DNA of 64,000 bases from Candidatus Gallipaludibacter merdavium (GCA_017694875.1 JADIMG010000033.1:1-64000); one strand, 5' to 3'. Counted from the stretch's first letter, positions 19,750 through 29,948 are shown. The notes: generated by a model from the sequence alone, not told the origin. Numbers and translations: made by a program.

Positions 19750-20755
19750 AATGATGAGGTATTGGTGCTGTTTTTTCGGGGTATTGGTCGTGTTTTTGGC
19801 AGGATGTGGCCGTCAACGTCGGTTTGCTGACATAGATGCAACGCCAGTCTCGGTCAAAGTGGAACGTTTTGACGTTGCTCTGGCAACGGCCGATACGACT
19901 GACATGTATCAGTCGGTTGTGCGCTTGTATGATGAATATCCTGTATTTATGCCTTTGTTTGTTGACCAAATTTTGGAAGTGGAGCCTTCTGATACAGTTT
20001 ATGTGGCAGAGTTGATGCGGAATTTCCTGTGTGATAGCCTCTATCGTGCTGTAAATGATTATGCATTGGCTACCTTTTCCGATTTGGACTCTATAGAGGG
20101 AGAACTTTCTAAGGCTTTTGGACGCTTGCGCTATTTTTATCCTCAAATCAAAGTTCCTGATTTGTATTTGTTCGTGTCCGGATTTAACAGACAGGTATTG
20201 TTTACCGACAATATTTTGGCTTTGGGAGCAGATATGTATCTTGGAGCGGATTATCCTTTGTATGAAGAGGTGACCTATCGGTATATGCACTATGGAATGC
20301 GGCCAGCATGTGTGCCGGTCGATATGCTTTCCGTGGTGTTGTTCCGTAATTTCCGACAGCCTTTGGCCAATCCGAATCTTTTGGACGAGATGTTGTATAG
20401 GGGAAAAATAATGTATTTCCTGTCGGTGCTTTTCCCTGATGCGCCTTCAAACGAAATAATGAATTACACACCAGAGCAGTGGGAATGGTGTGATTATTTT
20501 GAAAGAAGGATATGGTCAACCATATTGGATTCCAAGGATTTATTTTCAACTGACAATCTGACCATTACCAAATATGTAAATGATGGGCCTTTTACGGGAC
20601 CCGTATCGCAGGATTCTCCAGGTCGTTTGGGTACATGGGTCGGCTGGCGGATTGTTGATAGCTATATGGAGCATCACCCGGAAGTGGGAATGCAGGAATT
20701 GCTTGAGATGACAGATTCACAGAAACTTTTGGAGATGTCTGATTATCGTCCATAG
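19736..20755 (+). CDS. gldB: GldB-like gliding motility lipoprotein
   Basis: The 339-residue product starts with a lipoprotein signal (lipobox LAGC near residue 24). Its body resembles GldB of gliding Bacteroidota, with VKVERFDVAL, the repeated acidic/aromatic stretches, and SPGRLGTWVGWRIVDSYM close to the C-terminus. GldB is needed for gliding in Flavobacterium, but homologs are also common in non-gliding Bacteroidales, where the role is unclear. The first ATG overlaps yidC by 14 bases; ATG codons at 19751 and 19754 are alternatives. T9SS-tagged proteins elsewhere in the window make the presence of this family notable. Confidence 0.8.
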   Translation: MLKDKMMRYWCCFFGVLVVFLAGCGRQRRFADIDATPVSVKVERFDVALATADTTDMYQSVVRLYDEYPVFMPLFVDQILEVEPSDTVYVAELMRNFLCDSLYRAVNDYALATFSDLDSIEGELSKAFGRLRYFYPQIKVPDLYLFVSGFNRQVLFTDNILALGADMYLGADYPLYEEVTYRYMHYGMRPACVPVDMLSVVLFRNFRQPLANPNLLDEMLYRGKIMYFLSVLFPDAPSNEIMNYTPEQWEWCDYFERRIWSTILDSKDLFSTDNLTITKYVNDGPFTGPVSQDSPGRLGTWVGWRIVDSYMEHHPEVGMQELLEMTDSQKLLEMSDYRP

Positions 20756-20779
20756 GACTTTCTCTTATAGAACAAGGTG

Positions 20780-20813
20780 AGTGCACAGGCCTAAAGTCTG
20801 TGCACTTTTTTTG
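20780..20813 (+). terminator. Terminator after gldB
   Basis: A nine-base perfect stem (20780-20788 with 20798-20806) is followed by eight T's. It ends the pyrG-yidC-gldB operon. Confidence 0.9.
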
Positions 20814-20973
20814 TTTTCATATTGAAAGTGAAATTGTAAATGAATGTTTGGCGTCGTAATCATTTGTTTGCAATAATGTGATTTTTGTTAGGATATGATT
20901 GTATTTTCCCTTTTTTGACAGAAAAAACACATTTATCTGCGAATATTGCACATTTACGGCGTTTTTTGTTATT

Positions 20974-20981
20974 TAAATTTG
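20974..20981 (+). promoter_or_regulatory. Possible -7 element before the 1772-residue gene
   Basis: TAAATTTG matches the -7 consensus TAnnTTTG and lies 20 bases before the chosen ATG. No good -33 element stands at the usual distance, so this is tentative. It supports the start at 21002 over an upstream TTG at 20885. Confidence 0.4.
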
Positions 20982-21001
20982 CACCGATAAAATCTAATAT
21001 C

Positions 21002-24000
21002 ATGAAGTGGAATATGGATATGAAATGTTTCTTCAAATCAATAGGAAGAAAAACAAGACTTTTTTTCTCGCTCCTTTTTGTGTGGGGCTTTTCTCAAAGC
21101 AATATACAGGCACAGACAACGGAGGTTCTTGTTGATATTGATTTTCTAAGCGACGAGTGGAGTTCTGGGGATTTGCCAACGCAAGGCTCTGTTAATAATG
21201 TGTATTTTGATGCTGATTTTGCAATTGTAGCTGGAACTGAGGGAGGCTTGAATAACACTAGCAATATGGAGGGAGATAAGCGTTTTGCTGCAGTTCAATT
21301 TTCAATACCAGAAGGAAACACGGTTGACTATGTAACCTTAGAAGTGAAGATGTCTAAGGCAACAGGCAAAATGCGTGCGAGGTTAATGAAAGCAGATGAA
21401 ATAGGAACTCCAAATTCCTATATTATACTTCATGCGGAATCCAATTTAATATCCAAGCAATTAAACCAATATGGTGCTGATACGCAGATTAATAATAATG
21501 GAACTGCTATTAAACCAGGCAGCTATGTGTTTTATTTTGGCCGGGGTGAAGGTGGTTGTTATATTCAATCTTTAAAGATAAGTTATACCTATTCCAATGC
21601 TGCTTGTACACCAGTTTCTGTTAATGGTGGGATAACAAGTCTAAACTTGAAGAAAGGTACTTCAACAACGCTTTCTGCAACTACTTCTGATGGAACCTCC
21701 GTCACCGGCACTTGGCGTGTAAGTAATGCCAATCCTGCAGATATTATTACAGTGAGTGACAATACAGTAACTGCTTCTTCAGAGGCTACTGGTTCTGCCA
21801 CTCTTGTTTTTACACCAGGCGATAACACTTATTGTGAGGCCGTTATTCCTGTGTATGTAGCAGAGGGATATGCGTCAGCACCTACAGTTGTGGGTGAGAA
21901 TTTTGATAACTCTACCACATCTTGGTGCTTTGGCGAGCCATTGACTGTTGCCGCCACTTCCGCATCAACTACAGGTACTTTTGCGTATCAATGGTATAAA
22001 GATGATTTAGCATTGGCTGGGCAGACACAATCAAATTATTCACCAGAAGCAAGGGGAGAATATTATTGTAAAGTCACTTATACGGAATCCGGTTATTTCC
22101 CGATTACGGTAGAGTCTCCTCATGCTACTATCAACACTTTGACCCCTCAAATCGACTTTGACATCACTGGGGAGGGAATGTATAATATTGGTGGAACAGC
22201 CACACTTCAGGTAACGGCAAGTGGTGGAGATGGTTCTTATTCATATCAATGGTATTCTGCGGACAACGAAAATGGTGATGGAGCGGTAGCAATTTCAGAT
22301 GAAACCTCTGCTGACTATTTAGTATCTTCTAATTCTGCTCAAACGTTCTATTACTTTTGTGAAATTAGTAGTGGAGCTTGTACAGAGACCACTGACGTTC
22401 AGACGGTAACATTTACGGAAGGGCCTTGCTATGAATTGATTTTTACTGCAACAAGTGGTAGTACAACATGGGAGGGTAGTTATACGGTCAGTGGTGGAAC
22501 AATAGATATTGTAGAGGGAACAACACCGGAATATGATGCTGAAGGATTTATCTTCAATAATGGAATAGATATTCTGAAAGTTACTTTAAATAAAGCGATA
22601 GAAGTTGGGACAGAAATAGAGGTTACCTTTACTACTAATGGTACCGATAGGGGAATTGCATTTTTTGCTGATGCTGATAAAGACACGCCGATAGCAGAGT
22701 TTATTGAACCGATAAAAGGTACGCATGCAAAGACTTATACCATAGATGAGAATAGTTTAATGAGGGGTATTACTTCTTTTTATGTAACTCGATATACCAA
22801 CAACACTACTTATCTTAAATCCATTACAATTTATTGCGGCAAAACCTGCACACCAGCTGGTTTGGCTTGGTCTGCAAGTGAGTGTACGGTTAAATTTGGA
22901 GCTCAAAACCCTTCTTTTCCAACTCTTGAAAATCCAAACAATCTCACGTTGATTCAATATAGTAGTTCAGTTCCCGAAGTAGCGACAATAGGTGCAACTT
23001 CAGGAGTATTGACCATTAAAGGTACTGGTACAACCACCATTACGGCAACTTTTGAAGGTAATGAAAAAACTTATTGTAGTGAGAGTGTAAGCTATACCTT
23101 GACTGTAACCTGTTCTGACCCCGTTCCATATATCTCACCTGAAAGTGGTGTGATTGACTGTGATGGGAGCGTAGAGCTTAAATTAGTTTATAAAAATGCA
23201 GATGGTACGACGACGGATGTTGATGTTACGAATGTTACTGCTATTGCTTGGTACCAACAGGGCGCAGATGGAATATGGCAAGAGATAGATGGTGCAACTT
23301 CAGATACCTATACTGCTACAGCCGCCGGCATTTATAAGGCTTTGGTTACGGATAATTGTCCGCAGTGGACCGGCAATGAGGCTGAGGTTACGCTTTCACA
23401 GAATGACCCTCCTTTCGTTGAAAAACTTACACCGTTCCAATACTACCAACTGGATTCTACTTATGCTGTTACAGGGCGTAAAATACGTCATCTGTTCAAG
23501 GTGACTCCACCAAAGGGCACAAGCGGTGAACCTTATCAAGTCAGCGCAACTGTTCATCGTGGTTCAACAATCAGTTCTTTAACATATACCGATTGGATTA
23601 CTTCCAAGAACAATACAGATACCATTATTGCTGATTATGATAGGTTGACTGAGTGGAGTAAAGGTAATCCCAATGCTATTCAAGTGGGTGATACTATTGT
23701 AGTGAAAGTGACACCCCGTAATATGTGCAATGATATAGATGTAACTTATGCCGATTCCATCAACATTATTGTACTTGACCGCAGCACACATACAATAGCC
23801 TATGTAGTCAGTGGAGAAAATGTAGATGACTTTTTGGGTGTTACATCCGCTGATATACAAGACCCTTTATATACAAGCAAGTTGGCGGAAATGGGATACA
23901 TACCTACTGCAGTAAACGGCTATGCCAACTATCGATTCCTGAACTATGAACCTTTTGATTTAGTGCTGCTTACCGACTATCCGAAGTCTGACGGAAAAAT

Positions 24001-26320
24001 AGGAAGCGGAGAGGAAAATGTAGGCCGTGCGGCGAACTTGAATGACCTTGCCGACTTAGTTGACAGAAAACCTATCTTCTCTCTGAAGGCACACATGGCT
24101 GCTTTGGATAAATGGCAAGCGAAAGGATTTACGGGTAATCCACTTACGCCTTCATCGACGCAAACCGATATGACAGTATTGTGCTATGCCCATGAGATGT
24201 TTAAGGATATTAATATGGGTACTGGCGAAAATAAAACAATAACAGTTACTACCGGAGGAGGTTCTGACGGGGGAAAGGCTTTGCAGGGATTCGCTACCTT
24301 TGATGTTGTAGAGTTTGTCAATATTGCTACCATTGACGGAGGAACGCAGGGAACACTGGTAGCTTGCTGTGAAAGACAGAAGGTGGTGGAAAGCCGCATG
24401 ATGGTTCTTTCTATCAATAATACTGCCACCCAATTAATCACGGATGATGGTTATACGGCCATTGGTAACATATTGGAATATTTGCTTATCACTGACCCTA
24501 TTTATGTTTCCGATTGTTCGCTTGTCTTCACCAATGGACTGAATCTGGATGGGACTGAAAGGAATGATGGCGGTGGAGATGGTAAGTGGGGTAATGCTAA
24601 GAATTGGGCGCCAGGCTTTAATATGGTTCCCACTCTGTCACATCGTGTACGCATTGACAAACCTTGTACTGTGAATGTAAAAGCCGGAGTTTCCGCAGTC
24701 AGCATTCGTAAGGACAATGATAACAATTGGGAAGGTTCCCTTACGGTTGAGCCTGGTGCCAAATTGGCTGTAGCAGGACGTTTCCGTGAAGTGCGTGGAA
24801 GAGATTTTGTTAATTCCTATAAGATAGAAAGTGAAGGCAGTTTGACAATAGAGACAAACGAAACGGCTGCAGGGGCATTTATGGTTTATGATTCGGTTGC
24901 TCCTTATGCGCAGGTAGAGTTTTATAGCAAAGCGAGTGGGGCAGAGGCACAAACGGGTACGGATGTCCCTACAGAGGCTGTCTGGCAATATATGGCTATC
25001 CCCACCTCAGGCTATCCGCAGGCGGTAAAACCTTTTGAAAATGCATGGATGTGCCGGTGGGACGAGGCGAATCCCAATATGAGTTATCCGCAGGCGCATT
25101 GGCATGTTGTGAAGGATAATGATAAATTGGATCCATTTGAAGGCTATGCTTTGACGCAAAAGAATCCAAAGACATATCTGCTTGCTGGTTTCTTGAATGT
25201 TAATGATCATACCTATAAGGGTTTGACCTATACACAGCCAACAAGTGGAGATAATTATACAGATGGTGAAAAAACTTATCCCAAAACATATCCGGGTTTT
25301 CATCTGTTGGGCAATTCTTTTACGGCACCCATTTATTTGGACTCCTTGAAAGACGAAGATTTTGTCAATGTAGAACCGACCATCTATATATACAATGCAG
25401 GTACATGGAATGATTGGTATGATAATGATGATGATGTAGGTGATGGTAATAGCACTACTGCCGGTCAATATATGGCCCTACCTATTCATGCTGGTTCCTA
25501 TACCGGTTTGAATGTTATACCGGCCATGCAGGGTTTCTTTGTCAAGGCTACGTCAGGTGCAGGTAATGGTTCTGTTGCCATAGATTACCGTAATGCGGTA
25601 GTACGTCCCAATTATTACGAAACGACGACAACACCGCCGCCGGTAGTGCGTGCCCCTCAGAAGGAGAGGTCGGAAATCCCTATGCTCAAGGTGAGGGTAG
25701 AAGGCAAGCGGTTTGCAGATGACTTGTACTTGCTATGCCGGGAAGATTGGACACACGACTATGAACCGGGCTTTGATGGCAAGAAAATATACGGAGACAG
25801 CCGTACTCCGCAGCTTTTTGCCATTGAGTCAGATGACAATATGTCGGTCAATGCTGTGGATGATATTGATGGACAGTATTTAGGATTTATTGCAGGCGAA
25901 GAAACTGAGTACAAACTGACCTTCGACCCATCCACCCTTAATGGACGATACAGCCGCCTCTATTTACACGATTTGACCGCAGGTACATCTATTGATTTGT
26001 TGGCTTCCGGTTCCTATTCCTTTAGTGTGGGAAAGAAAGGAGAAACACGCCGCTTCCTTATCAGTTCTTCTTCTACTGTGAATGAAGAGGTTGACGGCGG
26101 ATTGCTCAAAGGCTATGCTTATGACGGAGTATTGTATGTGGAAAACTTTACTGATAGTGAAGGCGATTGGACCATTTATGATGCTGTCGGACGCAAAATT
26201 GATTCCGGAACCGTTCCTGGGCTGGGACGATATTCCTATACGTTGAACCTTCCGTATGGAGCATATACGGTATATCTCAGAACCAATTCGATTGTTAAAC
26301 CTGTTAAAGTAGTATTCTGA
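21002..26320 (+). CDS. Giant surface protein with T9SS sorting domain
   Basis: I start the gene at the ATG at 21002, which puts a signal peptide (about residues 1-38, ending NIQAQ) at the N-terminus and gives 1772 residues. The body is a chain of beta-sandwich modules: Ig-like or BIG_2-like repeats with paired Cys and SATLVFTPGDNTYC, TSGVLTIKGTGTTTITATFE and YQWY patterns, then a large region with Bacteroidota surface-protein features. The last 75 or so residues (WTIYDAVGRKIDSG, then LPYGAYTVYLRTNS) look like a type A T9SS C-terminal domain, so the protein should be exported through the outer membrane and anchored or released. No catalytic motif was found. A small membrane protein follows two bases downstream. 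Confidence 0.8.
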   Translation: MKWNMDMKCFFKSIGRKTRLFFSLLFVWGFSQSNIQAQTTEVLVDIDFLSDEWSSGDLPTQGSVNNVYFDADFAIVAGTEGGLNNTSNMEGDKRFAAVQFSIPEGNTVDYVTLEVKMSKATGKMRARLMKADEIGTPNSYIILHAESNLISKQLNQYGADTQINNNGTAIKPGSYVFYFGRGEGGCYIQSLKISYTYSNAACTPVSVNGGITSLNLKKGTSTTLSATTSDGTSVTGTWRVSNANPADIITVSDNTVTASSEATGSATLVFTPGDNTYCEAVIPVYVAEGYASAPTVVGENFDNSTTSWCFGEPLTVAATSASTTGTFAYQWYKDDLALAGQTQSNYSPEARGEYYCKVTYTESGYFPITVESPHATINTLTPQIDFDITGEGMYNIGGTATLQVTASGGDGSYSYQWYSADNENGDGAVAISDETSADYLVSSNSAQTFYYFCEISSGACTETTDVQTVTFTEGPCYELIFTATSGSTTWEGSYTVSGGTIDIVEGTTPEYDAEGFIFNNGIDILKVTLNKAIEVGTEIEVTFTTNGTDRGIAFFADADKDTPIAEFIEPIKGTHAKTYTIDENSLMRGITSFYVTRYTNNTTYLKSITIYCGKTCTPAGLAWSASECTVKFGAQNPSFPTLENPNNLTLIQYSSSVPEVATIGATSGVLTIKGTGTTTITATFEGNEKTYCSESVSYTLTVTCSDPVPYISPESGVIDCDGSVELKLVYKNADGTTTDVDVTNVTAIAWYQQGADGIWQEIDGATSDTYTATAAGIYKALVTDNCPQWTGNEAEVTLSQNDPPFVEKLTPFQYYQLDSTYAVTGRKIRHLFKVTPPKGTSGEPYQVSATVHRGSTISSLTYTDWITSKNNTDTIIADYDRLTEWSKGNPNAIQVGDTIVVKVTPRNMCNDIDVTYADSINIIVLDRSTHTIAYVVSGENVDDFLGVTSADIQDPLYTSKLAEMGYIPTAVNGYANYRFLNYEPFDLVLLTDYPKSDGKIGSGEENVGRAANLNDLADLVDRKPIFSLKAHMAALDKWQAKGFTGNPLTPSSTQTDMTVLCYAHEMFKDINMGTGENKTITVTTGGGSDGGKALQGFATFDVVEFVNIATIDGGTQGTLVACCERQKVVESRMMVLSINNTATQLITDDGYTAIGNILEYLLITDPIYVSDCSLVFTNGLNLDGTERNDGGGDGKWGNAKNWAPGFNMVPTLSHRVRIDKPCTVNVKAGVSAVSIRKDNDNNWEGSLTVEPGAKLAVAGRFREVRGRDFVNSYKIESEGSLTIETNETAAGAFMVYDSVAPYAQVEFYSKASGAEAQTGTDVPTEAVWQYMAIPTSGYPQAVKPFENAWMCRWDEANPNMSYPQAHWHVVKDNDKLDPFEGYALTQKNPKTYLLAGFLNVNDHTYKGLTYTQPTSGDNYTDGEKTYPKTYPGFHLLGNSFTAPIYLDSLKDEDFVNVEPTIYIYNAGTWNDWYDNDDDVGDGNSTTAGQYMALPIHAGSYTGLNVIPAMQGFFVKATSGAGNGSVAIDYRNAVVRPNYYETTTTPPPVVRAPQKERSEIPMLKVRVEGKRFADDLYLLCREDWTHDYEPGFDGKKIYGDSRTPQLFAIESDDNMSVNAVDDIDGQYLGFIAGEETEYKLTFDPSTLNGRYSRLYLHDLTAGTSIDLLASGSYSFSVGKKGETRRFLISSSSTVNEEVDGGLLKGYAYDGVLYVENFTDSEGDWTIYDAVGRKIDSGTVPGLGRYSYTLNLPYGAYTVYLRTNSIVKPVKVVF

Positions 26321-26322
26321 TT

Positions 26323-26976
26323 ATGGGAAAGAAAGTGATATTTTTAGTTGCCTTGTTGGCTGCTTGTGCAGGTTTGCTGTACGTGGGTGTTGCCGATAGA
26401 CAGAAAGATGATAGTGTCTATCTATATCAGGTGAACAATAGCGAGCATGTTGGTTTTGTGTTGCCGACCACTCCTTTTGTCAGTACAAGCAGACATTTGT
26501 ATTCGTACAATAATGAAGGAGATGCGTTTTATGGATCAATTGTAGAAACGGAAGTAAGCAAATTATATGCACATGAGAATCTGGTGTTGAATGCACTCCC
26601 GTCAGGTAAGAATATTGCGGTGGAAAAACGTGTGACAAGGACAGTATCCTCTGGCGCTACTTTGCCAAGCAGACGGATGGATGTGGTTCAACAGAGTGTT
26701 GTAGTGGGAGAATATGTTCCACTGTTGATGGTAAAGACGAAAGCGGATATTCCTTCCGACAAGTTACGGGCCATGTCCATCATCTCTGCAACTTCGGGAA
26801 TGTCTGCATCTTTGCCAATGTTCGCACCTGTTACTACTGACGGTACAGTATTACCACCGCCACCAAGGACAACCTATGAGAATGACCAATTGGGTGCACC
26901 TTTAGGAGAGGGATGTGGATGGCTGCTGCTATTGGCATTGGCTTATGTGGTTTTCATACGGTTAAAACAAATATAA
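26323..26976 (+). CDS. Small exported protein with C-terminal membrane tag
   Basis: The 217-residue product has an N-terminal hydrophobic signal or anchor (about 5-22), a 165-residue polar part and a C-terminal PLGEGCG motif followed by one membrane helix and a basic RLKQI end. Motif plus helix plus positive tail has the shape of the C-terminal sorting tags recognised by exosortase- or rhombosortase-like enzymes, but I cannot assign it to a named family. It begins two bases after the giant T9SS protein and is surely co-transcribed, so it may be its partner. Function unknown. Confidence 0.7.
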   Translation: MGKKVIFLVALLAACAGLLYVGVADRQKDDSVYLYQVNNSEHVGFVLPTTPFVSTSRHLYSYNNEGDAFYGSIVETEVSKLYAHENLVLNALPSGKNIAVEKRVTRTVSSGATLPSRRMDVVQQSVVVGEYVPLLMVKTKADIPSDKLRAMSIISATSGMSASLPMFAPVTTDGTVLPPPPRTTYENDQLGAPLGEGCGWLLLLALAYVVFIRLKQI

Positions 26977-27050
26977 GAAAGCCTTGAAATGAAAAGTAGA
27001 CCGATTGTGTTGTTGTATTTAGGTGAAATTGTCAGTTCGCACCATTGATA

Positions 27051-27116
27051 GACAGTCTGGGTTTGACTGTCGGGGTTGAGGAAACAGCTGTTGCGGAAAT
27101 AAATCCGTGCAGCTGT
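27051..27116 (+). other. Two adjacent hairpins in a 392-base gene-free gap
   Basis: Two perfect inverted repeats follow one another: GACAGTC at 27051-27057 with GACTGTC at 27065-27071, and ACAGCTG at 27084-27090 with CAGCTGT at 27110-27116, the latter with an inner CGGA/TCCG. Neither is followed by a real T tract. They may slow or end transcription from the preceding operon or mark a small RNA. The rest of 26977-27368 holds the uxaC promoter and nothing else I recognise. Confidence 0.4.
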
Positions 27117-27205
27117 CTTTCTATCAGTATAATTATACTTTTGTGTGCTATAGCGGAAGTGAAAGTACTGAGGGAAGTTTTTTTCGATGTTAAAAAGATG
27201 ACCGG

Positions 27206-27237
27206 TTTGCTGATTTAAAAATTTATGCGTATCTTCG
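27206..27237 (+). promoter_or_regulatory. Promoter of uxaC
   Basis: TTTG at 27206-27209, a 20-base spacer and TATCTTCG at 27230-27237 match the consensus with one mismatch in the -7 element. The leader would be about 125 bases, long enough to hold control sequences. Confidence 0.55.
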
Positions 27238-27368
27238 TGGGCGCACACGGAATGCTTCTCTATGTTTGTAAACTGTTGATTTATAGGTTGTATTTCTGAT
27301 TTTGGTATCACGTGTCACCATTGTGCATTTATGGCTGATTGAATATTTTCATTTTAAAGAGATATAGT

Positions 27369-28775
27369 ATGAAAAACTTTATGGACGAAAATTTCCTGTT
27401 GAAGACGGAAACAGCACAGAAATTGTATCATGAGCATGCTAAGAAAATGCCTATCATTGACTATCATTGCCACTTGATTCCCAAAATGGTGGCCGATGAT
27501 TACCAATTCTCGTCAATCACTGAAATCTGGTTGGGGGGCGACCATTACAAATGGCGTGCAATGCGGTCAAATGGTATAGATGAACGTTATTGTACAGGCA
27601 AAGATACCACTGATTGGGAAAAATTTGAGAAATGGGCTGAAACTGTCCCTTATACATTACGTAACCCCCTATATCATTGGACGCATTTGGAGCTGAAAAC
27701 GGCTTTTGGTATTACTAAAATATTGAATCCGAAAACGGCTCGTGAGATTTACGATGAATGTAATGAAAAGTTGAAATTGCCGGAATATAGTGCACGCGGT
27801 TTGATGCGTCGTTACAATGTGGAATGTGTATGTACTACAGATGATCCTGTTGATAGTTTGGAATATCACATTAAAACGCGTGAAAGTGGTTTCGAAATCA
27901 AAATGTTGCCTACTTGGCGTCCGGATAAAGCTATGGCTGTGGAAGTTCCGGCAAATTTCCGTGCCTATATCGAGAAGTTGGCTGAAGTGTCAGGTGTAAC
28001 CATCAACAGGTTTGCAGATGTGATTGAGGCATTGCGTGTGCGTCATAAATTCTTCGAAGAGCAAGGATGCCGTTTGTCAGACCATGGTATCGAGGAATTC
28101 TATGCAGAAGATTATACACCTGCAGAAATCGAAGCTATCTTCAATAAGGTTTACGGTGGAAAAGAACTGACTCAGGAAGAAATCCTGAAATATAAGTCAG
28201 CCATGTTGATAGAGTTTGCCATTATGGATTGGGAAACAGGATGGACCCAGCAGTTCCATTACGGTGCTATCCGTGACAATAACTCTAAAATGTTCAAACT
28301 CCTTGGTCCTGATACCGGTTTTGATTCCATTGGCGAATTTACAACGGCTAAAAAAATGTCGAAATTCCTCGATACATTGAATGCCCAGGGAAAATTGGCA
28401 AAAACCATATTATACAATTTGAATCCATGTGCCAATGAAGTTATAGCAACAATGTTGGGTAACTTCCAGGATGGAACCGTTCCTGGTAAAATCCAGTTTG
28501 GTTCAGGTTGGTGGTTCCTTGACCAGAAAGATGGTATGGAAAAACAGATGAACGCATTGTCTGTTTTGGGTCTTCTGAGTCGTTTTGTAGGAATGCTCAC
28601 TGATTCACGCTCATTCTTGTCTTATCCGCGTCATGAGTATTTCCGCCGTACGTTGTGCAACTTGGTAGGTACAGATGTGGAAAATGGTGAGATTCCTTAT
28701 TCAGAGATGGAAAGAGTCAACCAGATGATAGAAGATATTTGCTACAACAATGCAAAGAATTTCTTTAAATTCTAA
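27369..28775 (+). CDS. uxaC: Glucuronate/galacturonate isomerase
   Basis: The 468-residue enzyme (start at ATG 27369) isomerises D-glucuronate to D-fructuronate and D-galacturonate to D-tagaturonate, the first step of hexuronate breakdown. Family features include MPIIDYHCHLIPKMVADD near the N-terminus with the metal-binding HCH, the TTDDPVDSLEYH segment and WWFLDQKDGMEKQ. It heads a run of hexuronate genes (kdgK, KDPG aldolase, transporter). The next enzymes of the path, tagaturonate/fructuronate reductase and altronate/mannonate dehydratase, are not in the window. Confidence 0.97.
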   Translation: MKNFMDENFLLKTETAQKLYHEHAKKMPIIDYHCHLIPKMVADDYQFSSITEIWLGGDHYKWRAMRSNGIDERYCTGKDTTDWEKFEKWAETVPYTLRNPLYHWTHLELKTAFGITKILNPKTAREIYDECNEKLKLPEYSARGLMRRYNVECVCTTDDPVDSLEYHIKTRESGFEIKMLPTWRPDKAMAVEVPANFRAYIEKLAEVSGVTINRFADVIEALRVRHKFFEEQGCRLSDHGIEEFYAEDYTPAEIEAIFNKVYGGKELTQEEILKYKSAMLIEFAIMDWETGWTQQFHYGAIRDNNSKMFKLLGPDTGFDSIGEFTTAKKMSKFLDTLNAQGKLAKTILYNLNPCANEVIATMLGNFQDGTVPGKIQFGSGWWFLDQKDGMEKQMNALSVLGLLSRFVGMLTDSRSFLSYPRHEYFRRTLCNLVGTDVENGEIPYSEMERVNQMIEDICYNNAKNFFKF

Positions 28776-28847
28776 TTGTTGGGCGTAAGTGTAAATTTGT
28801 GCCATATAATTAGCTTAAAAGTACACATTTAACTGGTTGGCGGATTG

Positions 28848-28855
28848 TACTTTTG
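28848..28855 (+). promoter_or_regulatory. Possible -7 element before kdgK
   Basis: TACTTTTG fits the -7 consensus and lies 43 bases before the kdgK start. A clear -33 partner is missing, so this is tentative. Confidence 0.4.
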
Positions 28856-28898
28856 CAGCATGAAAAAGAATATACCATAATCAATAAATAGATAAATA

Positions 28899-29921
28899 AT
28901 GAGTAAAATTGTAACGTTAGGCGAGATTATGCTCCGCCTTTCAACTCCGGGCAATACCCGTTTTGTTCAGTCAGACGTTTTTGACGTAGTATATGGTGGA
29001 GGTGAAGCCAATGTTGCTGTCAGCTGTGCCAATTATGGTCATGACGCATATTTTGTAACAAAATTGCCTAAACATGAAATTGGTCAGGCTGCCGTAAATG
29101 CATTGCGTAAATATGGAGTAAAGACAGATTATATTGCACGTGGTGGTGACCGTGTGGGAATCTATTATTTGGAAACAGGTGCTTCCATGCGTCCTTCTAA
29201 GGTTATTTATGACCGTGCCCATTCAGCAATAGCCGAAGCAAATCCAGAAGACTTTGACTTTGATGCAATCATGGATGGAGCTGACTGGTTCCACTGGTCT
29301 GGCATTACCCCGGCCATTTCTGACAAGGCAGCAGAATTAACCCGTTTGGCCTGCGAGGCAGCCAAAAGACATGGCGTTACTGTTTCTGTTGATTTGAATT
29401 TCCGTAAGAAACTGTGGACAAAAGAAAAAGCACAGTCTATTATGCGTCCGTTGATGCAATATGTTGATGTTTGCATCGGTAATGAGGAGGATGCTGAATT
29501 GTGCTTGGGCTTCAAACCCGATGCCAATGTGGAAGCCGGTCAGACGGATGCAGAAGGCTATAAAGGCATTTTCGTTCAGATGGCTAAAGAATTTGGTTTC
29601 AAGTATGTGATTTCCACTTTGCGTGAATCTTTCTCAGCTACTCACAATGGCTGGAAGGCTATGATTTATAATGGTGAGGAATTTTATACCTCGAAACGTT
29701 ACGACATCAATCCTATCGTTGACCGTGTAGGTGGTGGTGACTCATTCTCAGGTGGTATTATCCATGGTTTGCTTACCAAACCTAACCAGGGTGCTGCTTT
29801 GGAATTTGCAGTAGCTGCTTCTGCACTGAAACACACTATCAACGGTGACTTTAACCTGGTATCAGTAGAAGAAGTGGAAGCTTTGGCCGGTGGCGATGCC
29901 AGCGGACGTGTTCAACGTTAA
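28899..29921 (+). CDS. kdgK: 2-keto-3-deoxygluconate kinase
   Basis: The 340-residue PfkB-family sugar kinase phosphorylates 2-keto-3-deoxygluconate (KDG) to KDPG. It begins with the family GEIMLRLS and YGGGEANVAVSCANYG elements and carries the C-terminal signature RVGGGDSFSGGIIHGLL, whose Asp is the catalytic base. Placement directly before the KDPG aldolase fixes the substrate better than sequence alone. The gap to the aldolase is 27 bases. Confidence 0.93.
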   Translation: MSKIVTLGEIMLRLSTPGNTRFVQSDVFDVVYGGGEANVAVSCANYGHDAYFVTKLPKHEIGQAAVNALRKYGVKTDYIARGGDRVGIYYLETGASMRPSKVIYDRAHSAIAEANPEDFDFDAIMDGADWFHWSGITPAISDKAAELTRLACEAAKRHGVTVSVDLNFRKKLWTKEKAQSIMRPLMQYVDVCIGNEEDAELCLGFKPDANVEAGQTDAEGYKGIFVQMAKEFGFKYVISTLRESFSATHNGWKAMIYNGEEFYTSKRYDINPIVDRVGGGDSFSGGIIHGLLTKPNQGAALEFAVAASALKHTINGDFNLVSVEEVEALAGGDASGRVQR

Positions 29922-29948
29922 TATCGATAATGTAAAGATAAAAACAGT

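Noticed and set aside
20885..21001. Upstream TTG start for the 1772-residue protein
   Set aside because: The extension overlaps a -7 box and precedes the signal peptide; the ATG at 21002 fits better.
24502..25468. Several minus-strand frames inside the giant surface protein
   Set aside because: They are antisense to a well-coded gene and show no motif or start-site support.
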